Below are positions 27,095 to 36,367 of a stretch of DNA of 64,000 nucleotides, one piece after another. The translations under genes and the position numbers were made by a program. This DNA comes from Phaeobacter bryozoorum. GTDB taxonomy: Bacteria > Pseudomonadota > Alphaproteobacteria > Rhodobacterales > Rhodobacteraceae. Location of the stretch: the NCBI RefSeq assembly GCF_041893525.1, contig NZ_CP169071.1; one strand, written 5' to 3'. The notes below the pieces were generated by a model, which had not been told where the DNA came from, made no database searches, and worked only from the letters and a program-made list of their open reading frames with translations. Within the stretch, counting starts at the first letter, position 1; each line of letters starts with the position of its first letter.

Positions 27095-27702
27095 CCTGGC
27101 GCAAACGCCTCTTTGATCTCTTCTTTGCCAGCCTTCTGGTGGTGGTGCTGGGTCCGGTGCTGCTGGCGCTGATGGCCTGGCTGCTGCTGAAGGAAGGCCG
27201 CCCGCTGTTTTATGTGGCCGAGCGGATGAAGGGCGTCGATCAGCCCTTTGCCTTGTGGAAACTGCGCACCATGCAGGTGGTGGACCAGGATACCGGCGTC
27301 TCCGGCGGCGACAAATCGGCCCGCATCACCAAAACAGGCGCCTGGCTGCGCGCCCGGCGGCTGGATGAGTTTCCGCAGCTGTGGAACATCCTCAAGGGGG
27401 ATCTCTCCTTTGTCGGGCCGCGCCCGCCGCTGCGCCAATATGTCGAGGCCAACCCCGACCTCTATGCCCGGGTGCTGAAATCGCGCCCCGGCGTCACCGG
27501 CCTGGCCTCAATCACCTATCACCGGCATGAGGCCGCCCTGCTGGCGCGCTGCACCACCGCCGAGGAAACCGATCAGGTCTATTCCCGCCTCTGCGTGCCG
27601 ATGAAGGCGCGGCTGGACCTGATCTACCAGCGCCACCAGAGCATGTGCTACGATTTTGACCTGGTGTTTCAGACTATCGGCAACCTGTTCCGGCGCGGCT
27701 GA
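27091..27702 (+). CDS. Undecaprenyl-phosphate sugar-1-phosphate transferase (bacterial sugar transferase family), 203 aa
   Basis: Starts repeat-unit assembly by moving a sugar-1-phosphate onto the lipid carrier. It is a short PglC/ExoY-type form with one membrane helix (about residues 8-32). Catalytic blocks are FYVAERMKGVDQPFALWKLR, ARITKTGAWLRARRLDEFPQ, LWNILKGDLSFVGPRPPL and SRPGVTGLAS. The stop is followed by a 510-bp region before the CapD-type gene. Confidence 0.92.
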   Translation: MTWRKRLFDLFFASLLVVVLGPVLLALMAWLLLKEGRPLFYVAERMKGVDQPFALWKLRTMQVVDQDTGVSGGDKSARITKTGAWLRARRLDEFPQLWNILKGDLSFVGPRPPLRQYVEANPDLYARVLKSRPGVTGLASITYHRHEAALLARCTTAEETDQVYSRLCVPMKARLDLIYQRHQSMCYDFDLVFQTIGNLFRRG

Positions 27703-28212
27703 GAACAGGTCTGCGGGGATCCGATGATTCGCCCCCCGGAGCGGCCGTTTCCCGCCGGACGGGCCCATATCGCCCCCCCCGGAGCGGCAGGGGACCCGCC
27801 ACCTCCGCCACTCCGGCGGCACCGGGGCCTTCAGAACCGGCATCAAGGCTCGGGGCAGGTCACCGGCGCGGCAAAACGGGCAAATCACCGGGCAAATCAC
27901 CGGCAGGCGGCGCTTTTTTGCTGGTTGCGGTTTTGTATTAGCCCCTAAATGGGTCTAAAGTGATCTCCGGATGACCTTTGGATGTTTCAGGCTGGATTTC
28001 CTGGACAGGGCCCGAAGGTTGGACCAAAGAAACATAGGCCCGCAGCCAGAGAGACCCAGCGCATGAGGGTCCGGGGACCTGCTGCGGGGATTGATAAAAA
28101 CACATTTGAAACGATGTGCATCGGGGTGACTTCGGCGCGACATCGGGACATATCGACGGGCCGCCCCGGACTGCAGGCGGCCACCGGGGACTGGAAGCGG
28201 GGACGGCCAGGG
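27703..28212. other. 510-bp upstream region of the CapD-type gene
   Basis: No supported gene. It contains a perfect 12-bp tandem repeat (CGGGCAAATCAC at 27878-27889 and 27890-27901) and an AT-richer patch at 27930-27980 that could hold a promoter. The frame of the next gene is open back to 27982, but that sequence does not look like protein of the family. Confidence 0.4.
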
Positions 28213-30087
28213 ATGTTCAATCTGATCAGTGCGCTGTCACGCAAACAGAAATCATATATCTTTCTCACCATTGATCTCACCCTGATCCCGCTGGCGCTGT
28301 TCCTGACCTTTCTGGTGCTGCCGCTGCCGGGATCGGCGCTGGCCACCTTGGCGGCCATGCTGCCGGTGCTGCCCTATGTGCTGGCGCTGGCGGCGGCGGT
28401 GGCGCTGTGGCTGGGGCTGCCCAAGGTGCAGCTCAACGCCTATGAGCGCCATGCCGTCGGGCTGACCGCGCTGCTGGCCTCGATCACCGCCGCAGCCACG
28501 GCGGGGCTGACGCTGCTGTTTGGCCCGGATCTGCCGCCCGGCACCCATGTGGTTTTTGCCACCACCTATTTTCTCTGCCTTCTGGCCGCGCGGGCGCTGC
28601 TCTATCAGGTGGTGGTGGCGATCTACCGGCGCGCCCAGCCGCGCTGCCGGGTGCTGATCTACGGGGCCGGCACCACCGGCGCCCAGCTGGCCCAGGCGCT
28701 GAAGGCCCATGACGGCATTGATCCTGTCGCCTTTGTCGATGACAATACCTCGCTGCAGGGGGTGACGCTGGTGGGGCTGCCGGTGTTCCCGCCCGCCCGC
28801 ATCGCCGAGCTGGCCGAGGCCCGCCAGGTCAAACGGGTGCTGCTGGCGATGCCCTCGCAGAGCCAGCCGAAACAGGCCCAGATCATCCAGCGCCTGCAGC
28901 GGATCGGGCTGGAGGTACAGGCGCTGCCCTCCTTTGCCCAGCTCATCGGCGAAGAGGCGCTGGTGGACAAGCTGACACCCGTCGCGCCGCAGAATTTCCT
29001 CGGTCGGGCCACCCGCGATGTGCCCCTGCAGGAGGCCAGCGGGTCCTATCAGAACCGGGTGGTGCTGGTCTCCGGCGCCGGCGGGTCCATCGGCTCCGAA
29101 CTCTGCCGTCAGGTGCTGGCCTGCCGGCCGCGCAAACTGGTGCTCTACGAGCTGTCGGAACTGGCGCTTTACACCATCCATCAGGAGCTGGAGCAGCAGC
29201 TGGAAGGCACCGGTATCGACCTGGTGCCGGTGCTGGGCTCGGTCACCGATCCGCGCCAGGTGCGCATGGTGCTGGCCGATCACGGCGTGCAGGTGGTGCT
29301 GCATGCGGCGGCCTATAAACATGTGCCGCTGGTGGAGGCCAACCCGCTGCCCGGTCTGGCCAATAATGTCTTTGGCACGCAAACCCTGGCCCGCGCGGCG
29401 GCGCGCAGCGGGGTGGAACGCTTTATCCTGATTTCCTCGGACAAGGCGGTGCGCCCGACCAATGTGATGGGCGCCTCCAAGCGGATGGCGGAACTGGTGG
29501 TGCAGGATCTGGCCACCCGCAATCCCGGCACCATCTTCACCATGGTGCGCTTTGGCAATGTGCTCGGCTCCTCGGGGTCGGTGGTGCCGCTGTTTCAGGA
29601 GCAGATCAGCCGCGGCGGGCCGGTCACCGTCACCGATCCGCGCGTCAAACGCTATTTCATGACCATCCGCGAGGCGGTGCAGCTGGTGCTTCAGGCCGGC
29701 GCCGAGGCGCTTGGCGGCGAGGTCTTTGTGCTCGACATGGGCGAGCCGATCTCGATCCTGCAGCTGGCCCGTCAGGTCATCGAAAGTGCCGGCTATTCGG
29801 TGCGCGACGATGAGGATCCCGACGGCGATATCGCCATCGAGATCATCGGGCTGCGCCCCGGCGAAAAGATGCAGGAAGAGCTGACGCTGAGTTCGGACCT
29901 GATCACCACCCGCCATCAGAAGATCTTCTGCGCCCGCGAGGCGGTGCTGTCGGAAATCGAGGTCGCCGCGCTGATCCGCGGATTGCGCCAGGCAGTGGCA
30001 GCAGGAGACGAAGGCGCGGCCCGGGCGCTGATCAAACGCTGGGTCGAGGGCTACCGCACCCCCGAAGAGGCGCGCAAGACCTCCTGA
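28213..30087 (+). CDS. CapD/FlaA1-family nucleotide-sugar 4,6-dehydratase with membrane domain, 624 aa
   Basis: The N-terminus has four membrane helices (residues about 12-120), then a CoA-binding-like Rossmann domain (RVLIYGAGTTGAQLAQAL). The catalytic SDR domain has VLVSGAGGSIGSELCRQ near 282, HAAAYKHVPLVEANP near 366 and SSDKAVRPTNVMGASKRMAE near 410. Family members (WbpM, CapD) dehydrate UDP-GlcNAc, for example toward UDP-QuiNAc or UDP-FucNAc-type sugars. ATG 28213 gives the usual length and starts just before the first helix, though its ribosome site (CCAGGG) is weak. Confidence 0.88.
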   Translation: MFNLISALSRKQKSYIFLTIDLTLIPLALFLTFLVLPLPGSALATLAAMLPVLPYVLALAAAVALWLGLPKVQLNAYERHAVGLTALLASITAAATAGLTLLFGPDLPPGTHVVFATTYFLCLLAARALLYQVVVAIYRRAQPRCRVLIYGAGTTGAQLAQALKAHDGIDPVAFVDDNTSLQGVTLVGLPVFPPARIAELAEARQVKRVLLAMPSQSQPKQAQIIQRLQRIGLEVQALPSFAQLIGEEALVDKLTPVAPQNFLGRATRDVPLQEASGSYQNRVVLVSGAGGSIGSELCRQVLACRPRKLVLYELSELALYTIHQELEQQLEGTGIDLVPVLGSVTDPRQVRMVLADHGVQVVLHAAAYKHVPLVEANPLPGLANNVFGTQTLARAAARSGVERFILISSDKAVRPTNVMGASKRMAELVVQDLATRNPGTIFTMVRFGNVLGSSGSVVPLFQEQISRGGPVTVTDPRVKRYFMTIREAVQLVLQAGAEALGGEVFVLDMGEPISILQLARQVIESAGYSVRDDEDPDGDIAIEIIGLRPGEKMQEELTLSSDLITTRHQKIFCAREAVLSEIEVAALIRGLRQAVAAGDEGAARALIKRWVEGYRTPEEARKTS

Positions 30088-30380
30088 CGACCCGGTGTCC
30101 TGTCACATCGCCCGTCGCGCTGACGGACAGCGCCGACAACCGGGGATGGCAACTGGGGGCGGGAACTGGGGAGCGGTCATCGGGAGGAATGCGCAGACAC
30201 TATAGTTTGCCGGTCACAGGTCGATCTCCGGCAGGCGTCGGCGCTGGCCAGATCGTTGATCCGCCTGCGGCTTTTGTGGTCTAACCGGGCCAACCGCGCC
30301 CCCGGGGCGCAGAGCTGCGGATCGGCCCGCCAATTCTCGGACCCTCCGAAGCCCCGACCAGACAACAAGGCAGCCCGCCC

Positions 30381-32609
30381 GTGATCTTTGCTCTTCGATC
30401 TTTCCGCGCTTCGGTGCTTCTGCCCTCTGCCTGTGTGGCTGTGCTGGGTCTCAGTCCGGGTCTGGGTGCAGGGGCCGCACAGGCGCAGGATGCGCTCACC
30501 GCGCCCAAGCCGGAGGCCCCGCGCTTCAAACCGCTGCCCGCCCCCAGCCTCAATTTCTACGGCTCCCCCGGTCTGGTGGACATGCCAAGCGCCGAAATGC
30601 TGCCGGACGGGCAGTTTGCCGCCACCTATTCCTGGTTTGGCGGTCAGGCCCGCTACAATCTGACCTTTCAGGCCACGCCCTGGCTCAGCGCCGCGTTCCG
30701 CTACAATGGCATCCAGACCAATGGCGCGCGGATTGCCGGCTTCTCCACCTATTATGACCGCGGCTTTGACGTGCGGCTGCGGCTGCTGCGCGAGGGGCGC
30801 TATCGTCCGGCCGTGACCCTGGGCCTGCAGGATTTTGCCGGCACCGGGATTTATGCCGGCGAATATATCGTCGCCACCAAGAATTTTGACACCCCCGCCC
30901 TCAGCCATCGCAGCGGGGCCGGGCGGCTGAAGCTGACCGCCGGTCTGGGCTGGGGACGCCTGGGCACCAGCGGATCCATCGGCAGCCTGGCCGGCAGCAG
31001 ACCGGGGTTCACGGCCGGCAGTACCGGCGGTGAACTGTCCTATGACCAGTGGTTTCGCGGCGAGATGGCGCCTTTTGCAGGCATCGAATGGCTGCCCAAT
31101 GACCGCTGGGGGCTGAAGGCGGAATATTCCTCCGATGCCTATGTGCTGGAGACCGGCGCTCCGAATGTGTTTGAGCGCAAATCCTCCTTCAGCTTCGGCG
31201 CCGAATACCAGGCCAGACCGGGGCTGCGGCTGGGGGCCTATTACCTCTATGGCTCGGAACTGGGGGTGACCGCGCAGATCCAGCTCAATCCGAAACACCC
31301 CCCCCAGCCGATGCGGGTGAGCGCGCCGGTGCCGGTGGCGCCGCGCAGCAGCTGGGCCACCGAGGAGGCCCATTGGAGCCGCGACTGGGCCCGGAGCACC
31401 CGCGCCAAGACCACCCTGCGGGATCTGATGAGCGCGGCGCTACAACAGGATGGGCTCATTCTTGAGGCGCTGACCCTGCCCGCAGATGGCACCGAGGCCG
31501 AGCTGCGCTATCGCAATCCCCGTTACCGCGCCCAGACCCTGGCCATCGGCCGCGCCGCCCGCGCCATGGCACGGCTGCTGCCGCCCTCGGTGGAGACGCT
31601 GAAAATCGTGCCGATGCGCGGTGGGCTGGCGCTGTCGCAGGTGGTGATCCGGCGCAGCGATCTGGAGGCGCTGGAACATCACCCCGACGCCACCGAGGCG
31701 CTCTGGGCGGTGACCGGCCTGCAGGAGGCAGGCCCGCTGGCCGGGGAGGCGCTGGTCGCGCAGGATCTCTACCCGGCGTTTTCCACCTCCATCAGCCCCT
31801 ATACCGCGCCGTCCTATTTTGACCCGGATCTGCCGTTCCGGCTGGATGTGGGGGTGGATCTGAAGGCCTCTTATGCGCCCGCCCCGGGCTGGCGCATCGC
31901 GGGCACCCTCCGCCAGCGGGTCTGGGGCAATGTGGCAGACGGGCGCGCCTCCAATTCGGTGCTGCCACGGGTGCGGACAGATGCGAGGGAATATGCCCAA
32001 TTCGGCACTACGCTGAAAAACCTCTATGTCACGAAGCAATGGCAGATGGGGCGGGATCTCTATGCCCGCAGCACCGTCGGTCTGTTTGAAAGCATGTTTG
32101 GCGGCGTCTCGGGCGAGCTGCTGTGGAAACCGGTCTCCAGCCGTCTGGCGCTTGGGATTGAGACCAACTACGTGGTGCAGCGCGATTACGATCAGCGGCT
32201 GTCGTTTCGCGATTACAAGACCTTCACCGGCCATGCCTCGGCCTATTACCAGCTCGACAAAGGCTACCATATGCAGGTGGATGCCGGGCGCTATCTGGCC
32301 GGCGATTATGGCGCCACCTTCAGCCTGGACCGCGAATTTGCCAATGGCTGGCGGGTCGGCGGCTTCTTTACCCTCACCGATGTCTCCTCCGAGGATTTTG
32401 GCGAAGGCTCCTTTGACAAGGGCTTCCGCTTCAGCATCCCGCTGGACTGGCTTCTGGGCAAACCCAGCCGCAATACATTTGGCATGGTGGTGCGCCCGAC
32501 CCAGCGGGATGGTGGCCAGCGGGTGCATGTCCCCGACCGGCTTTATGGACAAATCCGCGAGGCCCACCGCGCGCAGCTGACCCGGCAACGGGCGAGGATC
32601 TGGGAATGA
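30381..32609 (+). CDS. yjbH: YjbH-family exopolysaccharide protein, 742 aa
   Basis: A signal peptide ending AAQAQ-D is followed by the YjbH/GfcD motif PSLNFYGSPGLVDMPSAEMLPDGQ (split: PSLNFYGSPG, then LVDMPSAEMLPDG). Alternating aromatic beta strands run to the end (RVGGFFTLTDVSSEDFGEGS, FRFSIPLDWLLG). It is probably an outer-membrane beta barrel used in polysaccharide export. The start codon is GTG with AAGG about 10 nt upstream. It overlaps the yjbF-like gene by ATGA, the same partner as in the E. coli yjbEFGH and gfc operons. Confidence 0.87.
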   Translation: MIFALRSFRASVLLPSACVAVLGLSPGLGAGAAQAQDALTAPKPEAPRFKPLPAPSLNFYGSPGLVDMPSAEMLPDGQFAATYSWFGGQARYNLTFQATPWLSAAFRYNGIQTNGARIAGFSTYYDRGFDVRLRLLREGRYRPAVTLGLQDFAGTGIYAGEYIVATKNFDTPALSHRSGAGRLKLTAGLGWGRLGTSGSIGSLAGSRPGFTAGSTGGELSYDQWFRGEMAPFAGIEWLPNDRWGLKAEYSSDAYVLETGAPNVFERKSSFSFGAEYQARPGLRLGAYYLYGSELGVTAQIQLNPKHPPQPMRVSAPVPVAPRSSWATEEAHWSRDWARSTRAKTTLRDLMSAALQQDGLILEALTLPADGTEAELRYRNPRYRAQTLAIGRAARAMARLLPPSVETLKIVPMRGGLALSQVVIRRSDLEALEHHPDATEALWAVTGLQEAGPLAGEALVAQDLYPAFSTSISPYTAPSYFDPDLPFRLDVGVDLKASYAPAPGWRIAGTLRQRVWGNVADGRASNSVLPRVRTDAREYAQFGTTLKNLYVTKQWQMGRDLYARSTVGLFESMFGGVSGELLWKPVSSRLALGIETNYVVQRDYDQRLSFRDYKTFTGHASAYYQLDKGYHMQVDAGRYLAGDYGATFSLDREFANGWRVGGFFTLTDVSSEDFGEGSFDKGFRFSIPLDWLLGKPSRNTFGMVVRPTQRDGGQRVHVPDRLYGQIREAHRAQLTRQRARIWE

Positions 32610-33343
32610 TGATGTCTGCAACGGGTCACCCCCGGGGGCGTCTGGCCCCGTTTGTCGCCCTGCTGGGGCTGCTGGCGCTGACCGCCTGTAGCCGCGGACC
32701 GGACGCGCCGCCCCTGCAGGTCGAACTGCTGCGCAACCTGTCGGACCGGGTTGGCGCCCGGCTGGCCGGGGGCCGGGCGGATCCGGCCGCGCGCCCGCCG
32801 CTGACCCGCGCCGGTCTGGATGAGATCAAGGACCCCTATATCGAGGTCACCATCGAGAAAAACGATGTCTTTGCCTATCTGTCGCGCCAGCAGCTGCGCC
32901 GCGATGACAGCCCCGGCACGGTGGCGGTCTGGCGCACCGAGGATAATATCAGCCTGACCCTGCGCAACGGCGTTCTGGTGGCCACCCGCAACCTTGGCAA
33001 TGACATCCTGTCCAGCTCCGCCCTGGTGGCGGGGGAGACCGGTGGACCCCTGCGCAGCGGCGCCCGGCGCTATCATATCCGCGGGCTCGACAATGACGCC
33101 TGGCAGCTCGACATACTCTGCAGCCGCCGCGATCTCGGGGCTGATCCGGTTGTCATCGTGGAGCTGCGCTACCCGACCCGCCACATCGAGGAACGCTGCC
33201 AGCCCAGCCAGCCGGGGCGCGGCGGCGAGATCGTCAATGACTACTGGGTAGATTCGCGCAGCGGCCGGGTCTGGCAGTCGCGCCAATGGGCAGGCCCCAA
33301 TGTGGGCTATCTGCGCATCCGTCAGCTGACCACCGGCGGCTGA
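32606..33343 (+). CDS. yjbF: YjbF/GfcB-family lipoprotein, 245 aa
   Basis: The N-terminal signal with lipobox LTAC-S marks an exported lipoprotein of the YjbF/GfcB group (group 4 capsule/exopolysaccharide operons). The C-terminal half (RRYHIRGLDNDAWQL, VELRYPTRHIEERC, NDYWVDSRSGRVWQSRQW) is typical. Two further in-frame ATGs at 32609 and 32612 are possible starts. It acts with YjbH at the outer membrane; the exact role in polysaccharide secretion is not known. Confidence 0.85.
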   Translation: MMMSATGHPRGRLAPFVALLGLLALTACSRGPDAPPLQVELLRNLSDRVGARLAGGRADPAARPPLTRAGLDEIKDPYIEVTIEKNDVFAYLSRQQLRRDDSPGTVAVWRTEDNISLTLRNGVLVATRNLGNDILSSSALVAGETGGPLRSGARRYHIRGLDNDAWQLDILCSRRDLGADPVVIVELRYPTRHIEERCQPSQPGRGGEIVNDYWVDSRSGRVWQSRQWAGPNVGYLRIRQLTTGG

Positions 33344-33524
33344 TCCGGCCCCGGAGGCTATGAAAAACAGGCGGTTTGGAGCCAGATCCGCCCAAATGAG
33401 CGATATCTCGGCAACGTCGGAAAAAAAATTCCAGTCCCCGGGATATTGCTGCTAAAAGCTGCGTTGAATTCAAAGGGTAACTCACCTACTCTCAGCTCAA
33501 CGGTCTCCAAAGGAGTTTTGGATT

Positions 33525-33731
33525 ATGAACAAGTTCTTCGCAGCACTCGCCCTGGCCACCCTGGCCGCAACCACCACCGCCTCCGCTCAGGAAGAAGGCA
33601 CCCCGACCCTGCTCGGCGGTACCGGCCTTGAGCAGGGCACTCTGATTGCAGGCGGCGTTGCCGCTGCGGTCATTCTGGGTGTGATCCTGAACGACGACGA
33701 CGAAACCAGCACCACCACCACCACCAACTGA
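33525..33731 (+). CDS. yjbE: YjbE/GfcA-like small secreted protein, 68 aa
   Basis: A 22-residue signal peptide ends in ASAQ-EE. A glycine/alanine hydrophobic stretch (LIAGGVAAAVILGVIL) follows, then a DDDE patch and a Thr-rich tail ending TSTTTTTN. Small size, signal peptide and oligo-Thr tail are also features of E. coli YjbE and GfcA, which sit next to yjbF/yjbH homologues. The gene order here (H-F then E) differs from E. coli. AGGAG lies about 10 nt before the ATG and a strong terminator follows, so it is real and possibly highly expressed. Assignment rests on features and context. Confidence 0.7.
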   Translation: MNKFFAALALATLAATTTASAQEEGTPTLLGGTGLEQGTLIAGGVAAAVILGVILNDDDETSTTTTTN

Positions 33732-33851
33732 TCGCTTGCGATCTGATGGGGTGCGGCAGGATCTGACCTCCGCCCGGCGCGCCTGAGCAGGGCAGGGTGT
33801 GGATCCCAGGCTGACAGCGTCTCAGGAATACCCATCCTCGCGATGGAAAGA

Positions 33852-33875
33852 AGCGGGCCACTGGCCCGCTTTTTG
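33852..33875 (+). terminator. Rho-independent terminator after the yjbE-like gene
   Basis: An 8-bp stem (AGCGGGCC / GGCCCGCT, loop ACT) is followed by TTTTT. It may also serve the oppositely oriented ABC transporter operon, since AA-rich sequence precedes it on the other side. Confidence 0.8.
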
Positions 33876-33917
33876 CGTCTGGATCGTCTCTGCGATTGAT
33901 GGCTCCGACGGCGGGCG

Positions 33918-34673
33918 TCACCCCACCCGCCGCAGAAAGGCCCTTGTGCGCGGATCCTGTGGCGCGTCAAAGATCTGCGCCGGCGGGCCCTGTTCGACAA
34001 TCCGCCCACCTTCCATGAAGACCACGCGATCGGCGATCTCACGGGCAAACTGCATCTCATGGGTGACGATCAGCATGGTCTGGCGCTCTTCGGCGACCTT
34101 GCGCATCAGCGCCAGCACCTCGCCCACCCATTCGGGATCCAGCGCCGAGGTCGGCTCGTCAAACAGCATCAGCTCGGCCCCCAGCGCCATGGCGCGGCCA
34201 ATGCCGACGCGCTGCTGCTGGCCGCCCGACAGGCTGGCGGGATAGGCATCGGCCTTCTCCGCCAGACCGGTCTCCGCCAGGATCTCCAGCGCGCGGGCGC
34301 GGGCTGTGTCGCGGGGCTGCTTCTGAACGGTGACCAGCGCCTCCATGATGTTTTCCGCCGCCGTCTTATTGGCAAACAGCGCATAGTTCTGAAACACGAA
34401 CCCCGTGCGCCGGCGCAGGGCCAGGATCTCTGCCTTGCTGGCGCGGGCGGCATCCACCGCCAGATCGCCGATGCGGATCAGACCGGCATCGGGGGCATCG
34501 AGGAAATTCAGGCAGCGCAGCAGCGTCGATTTGCCGGTGCCCGACGGGCCGATGATGACGATACGCTCGCCGGGCTGGATGGTCAGATCGATGCCATCCA
34601 GCACCACCGCGTCGCCAAATGTCTTGCGCAGCCCGGTGATGGAAATCGCGGTGTCGGATCTTGCATCGCTCAT
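33918..34673 (-). CDS. Amino-acid ABC transporter ATP-binding protein (polar, cystine-type), 251 aa
   Basis: ATPase of a polar amino-acid importer (GlnQ/TcyN group). Walker A is GPSGTGKSTLLRCLNFLD near residue 43, with Q-loop VFQNYALFANKTAAENI, signature LSGGQQQRVGIGRAMAL, Walker B LMLFDEPTSALDPEWVGEVL and H-loop VTHEMQFARE. It is the last gene of a three-gene operon and overlaps the permease by ATGA. Substrate is inferred from the binding protein. Confidence 0.92.
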   Translation of the reverse strand: MSDARSDTAISITGLRKTFGDAVVLDGIDLTIQPGERIVIIGPSGTGKSTLLRCLNFLDAPDAGLIRIGDLAVDAARASKAEILALRRRTGFVFQNYALFANKTAAENIMEALVTVQKQPRDTARARALEILAETGLAEKADAYPASLSGGQQQRVGIGRAMALGAELMLFDEPTSALDPEWVGEVLALMRKVAEERQTMLIVTHEMQFAREIADRVVFMEGGRIVEQGPPAQIFDAPQDPRTRAFLRRVG

Positions 34674-35344
34674 CGTGCATAGGCCTTGTTCAGATGGGTC
34701 TCCAGGAGCCGCTGCGCCAGCGACAGCGCCTCCACCAGAATCCAGTAGATCACCGCCACCACCAGGAAGGCCTCGAAATAGAGGAAACTGCCTGCGGCCT
34801 CTTTCTGGGTCGCCCCCATCATTTCAGTGACCCCCAGCGTAAAGGCAAGCGAAGTGCCCTTGATCATGTCGATGAAGTAATTGACCAGCGTCGGCGCCGC
34901 GATCCGGGCCGCCTGCGGCAGCACGATACGGCGCATCATCTGGCCGCGGGTCATGCCGATCGACTGCGCCGCCTCCCATTGGCTGCGATCCACCCCCAGA
35001 ATGGCGGCGCGGATGCTTTCGGCCATATAGGCAGCAAAATGCAGGGTCAGCCCCATGATTGCCGCGGTGACCCCGTCAATCTGGGTCAGCACCGACAACA
35101 CCTGCGGCAGCCCGTAGTAGAACAGGAACAGCTGCACCAGAAGCGGCGTGCCGCGAAAGAAGCTGATGAACAGCACCACCAGCTGGTCCAGCACCGGGAT
35201 CCGCAGCACCCGTTCCACCGCCAAGAGGGACGCCAGCACCAGTGCCAGCGCCATGGCCACCACCGCCATGAACAGCGTCAGCGGCACATAGCTCAGCAGC
35301 ACCGGCACCAGCCCCAGCATATAGGCGAGGTCCAACCCCTGCAT
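34670..35344 (-). CDS. Amino-acid ABC transporter permease, 224 aa
   Basis: HisM/GlnP-family inner-membrane subunit with about five helices. The EAA loop is visible as QWEAAQSIGMTRGQMMRRIVLPQAARIAAP. It lies 8 bp after the binding-protein gene and overlaps the ATPase gene. With one permease gene the transporter would work as a homodimer. Confidence 0.9.
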   Translation of the reverse strand: MQGLDLAYMLGLVPVLLSYVPLTLFMAVVAMALALVLASLLAVERVLRIPVLDQLVVLFISFFRGTPLLVQLFLFYYGLPQVLSVLTQIDGVTAAIMGLTLHFAAYMAESIRAAILGVDRSQWEAAQSIGMTRGQMMRRIVLPQAARIAAPTLVNYFIDMIKGTSLAFTLGVTEMMGATQKEAAGSFLYFEAFLVVAVIYWILVEALSLAQRLLETHLNKAYAR

Positions 35345-35352
35345 TTACCGGC

Positions 35353-36138
35353 TCACTTCTCGACCGCTGCGGTGGCAACCGTGATATCGGTGCCGAACCA
35401 TGTCTGCGAGATCTCGGCCAGCCTGCCGCTGTCGCGCAGCCGGGTCAGCGCCGCATCCACACGGTCGCGCAGCGCCAGCCCCGCCTCGTCCTGACGGAAC
35501 GGCAGGGCATTGCGGATCTCGGAGAAGGGCGCGCCGGCCAGCGCCAGCGGCAGCGGGCTTTCCTGGATCAGCTGGGCCGAGGACACCCGGTCCATCACAA
35601 AGGCATCGACCCGCCCCAGTGCTGTATCCTGGGCGATATTGGCCTCATAGGTCTTGATCTCGATCTTGTCGGCCTCCGGCAGGTTGCGCAGCAGCGCCTC
35701 GAAGTTGGAGCCGAGGTTCACCGCCACGGTCTTGCCCGCCAGATCAGCAGGGCCTGCGATACTGTCCTCATTACCGCGTTTCACCACCACCTGGGCGCCA
35801 TCAATGACATAGGCTTGGGTAAAGGCGAATTTGGCGCTGCGCTCGGGCGTGATGGTGATCTGGTTGGCGATGGTGTCGATACGCCCGGCATCCAGCGCGC
35901 CGATCAGCCCGGAGAAGGACATGGTGACAAATTCCACCTCAAGGCCGGTTTCCTCGGCCACCGCATTCATCACATCCACTTCAAACCCCTGCAGCACATC
36001 CTGCCGCACGAAGGTAAAGGGGAAATAGCCGCCCGACATGCCGACCCGCAGCGTGTCGGAGGCAAGGGCTGAGGAGGCGGACATCAGGCTCACGGCGATG
36101 GCCGCAGTGCGGGCAAGCCGGACAAATGGTTTCATCAT
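35353..36138 (-). CDS. Periplasmic amino-acid (cystine-like) binding protein, 261 aa
   Basis: A signal peptide ends in SSALAS-DT, followed by a type 2 periplasmic binding fold. Several stretches resemble E. coli FliY/TcyJ from memory: GFEVDVMNAVAEETG, INQITIT-type ANQITITPERS, VVKRGNEDSI, and the end TWFGTDIT. Cystine is therefore the best substrate guess. ATG 36138 has AAGGA 11 nt upstream; the frame is open further to 36384 without family similarity. First gene of the transporter operon. Confidence 0.85.
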   Translation of the reverse strand: MMKPFVRLARTAAIAVSLMSASSALASDTLRVGMSGGYFPFTFVRQDVLQGFEVDVMNAVAEETGLEVEFVTMSFSGLIGALDAGRIDTIANQITITPERSAKFAFTQAYVIDGAQVVVKRGNEDSIAGPADLAGKTVAVNLGSNFEALLRNLPEADKIEIKTYEANIAQDTALGRVDAFVMDRVSSAQLIQESPLPLALAGAPFSEIRNALPFRQDEAGLALRDRVDAALTRLRDSGRLAEISQTWFGTDITVATAAVEK

Positions 36139-36367
36139 GACAAGGGAATCCTTTTGAGTTCGGCCCCGACCTAATCCCCCTGCCGCCGGGGACCAAGATG
36201 TCGCAGGCCCGGAAATGACAAATAAGCCCGCCTGTTCGCAGCCAGACGGCAGGCAGAGAACCAGCCTACGGAACAGACGCCGCAAAGCGGGAACTTGTTC
36301 CCTTGTTGGGTCGATTTTCTCGGGTTTGTTCCGATCCGGGCCGGAATGCGCCCGGATCTGAGCGGGA

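Noticed and set aside
27878..27901. 12-bp tandem repeat upstream of the CapD-type gene
   Set aside because: Only two units and no relation to other sites in the window, so it is noted but not treated as a functional repeat.
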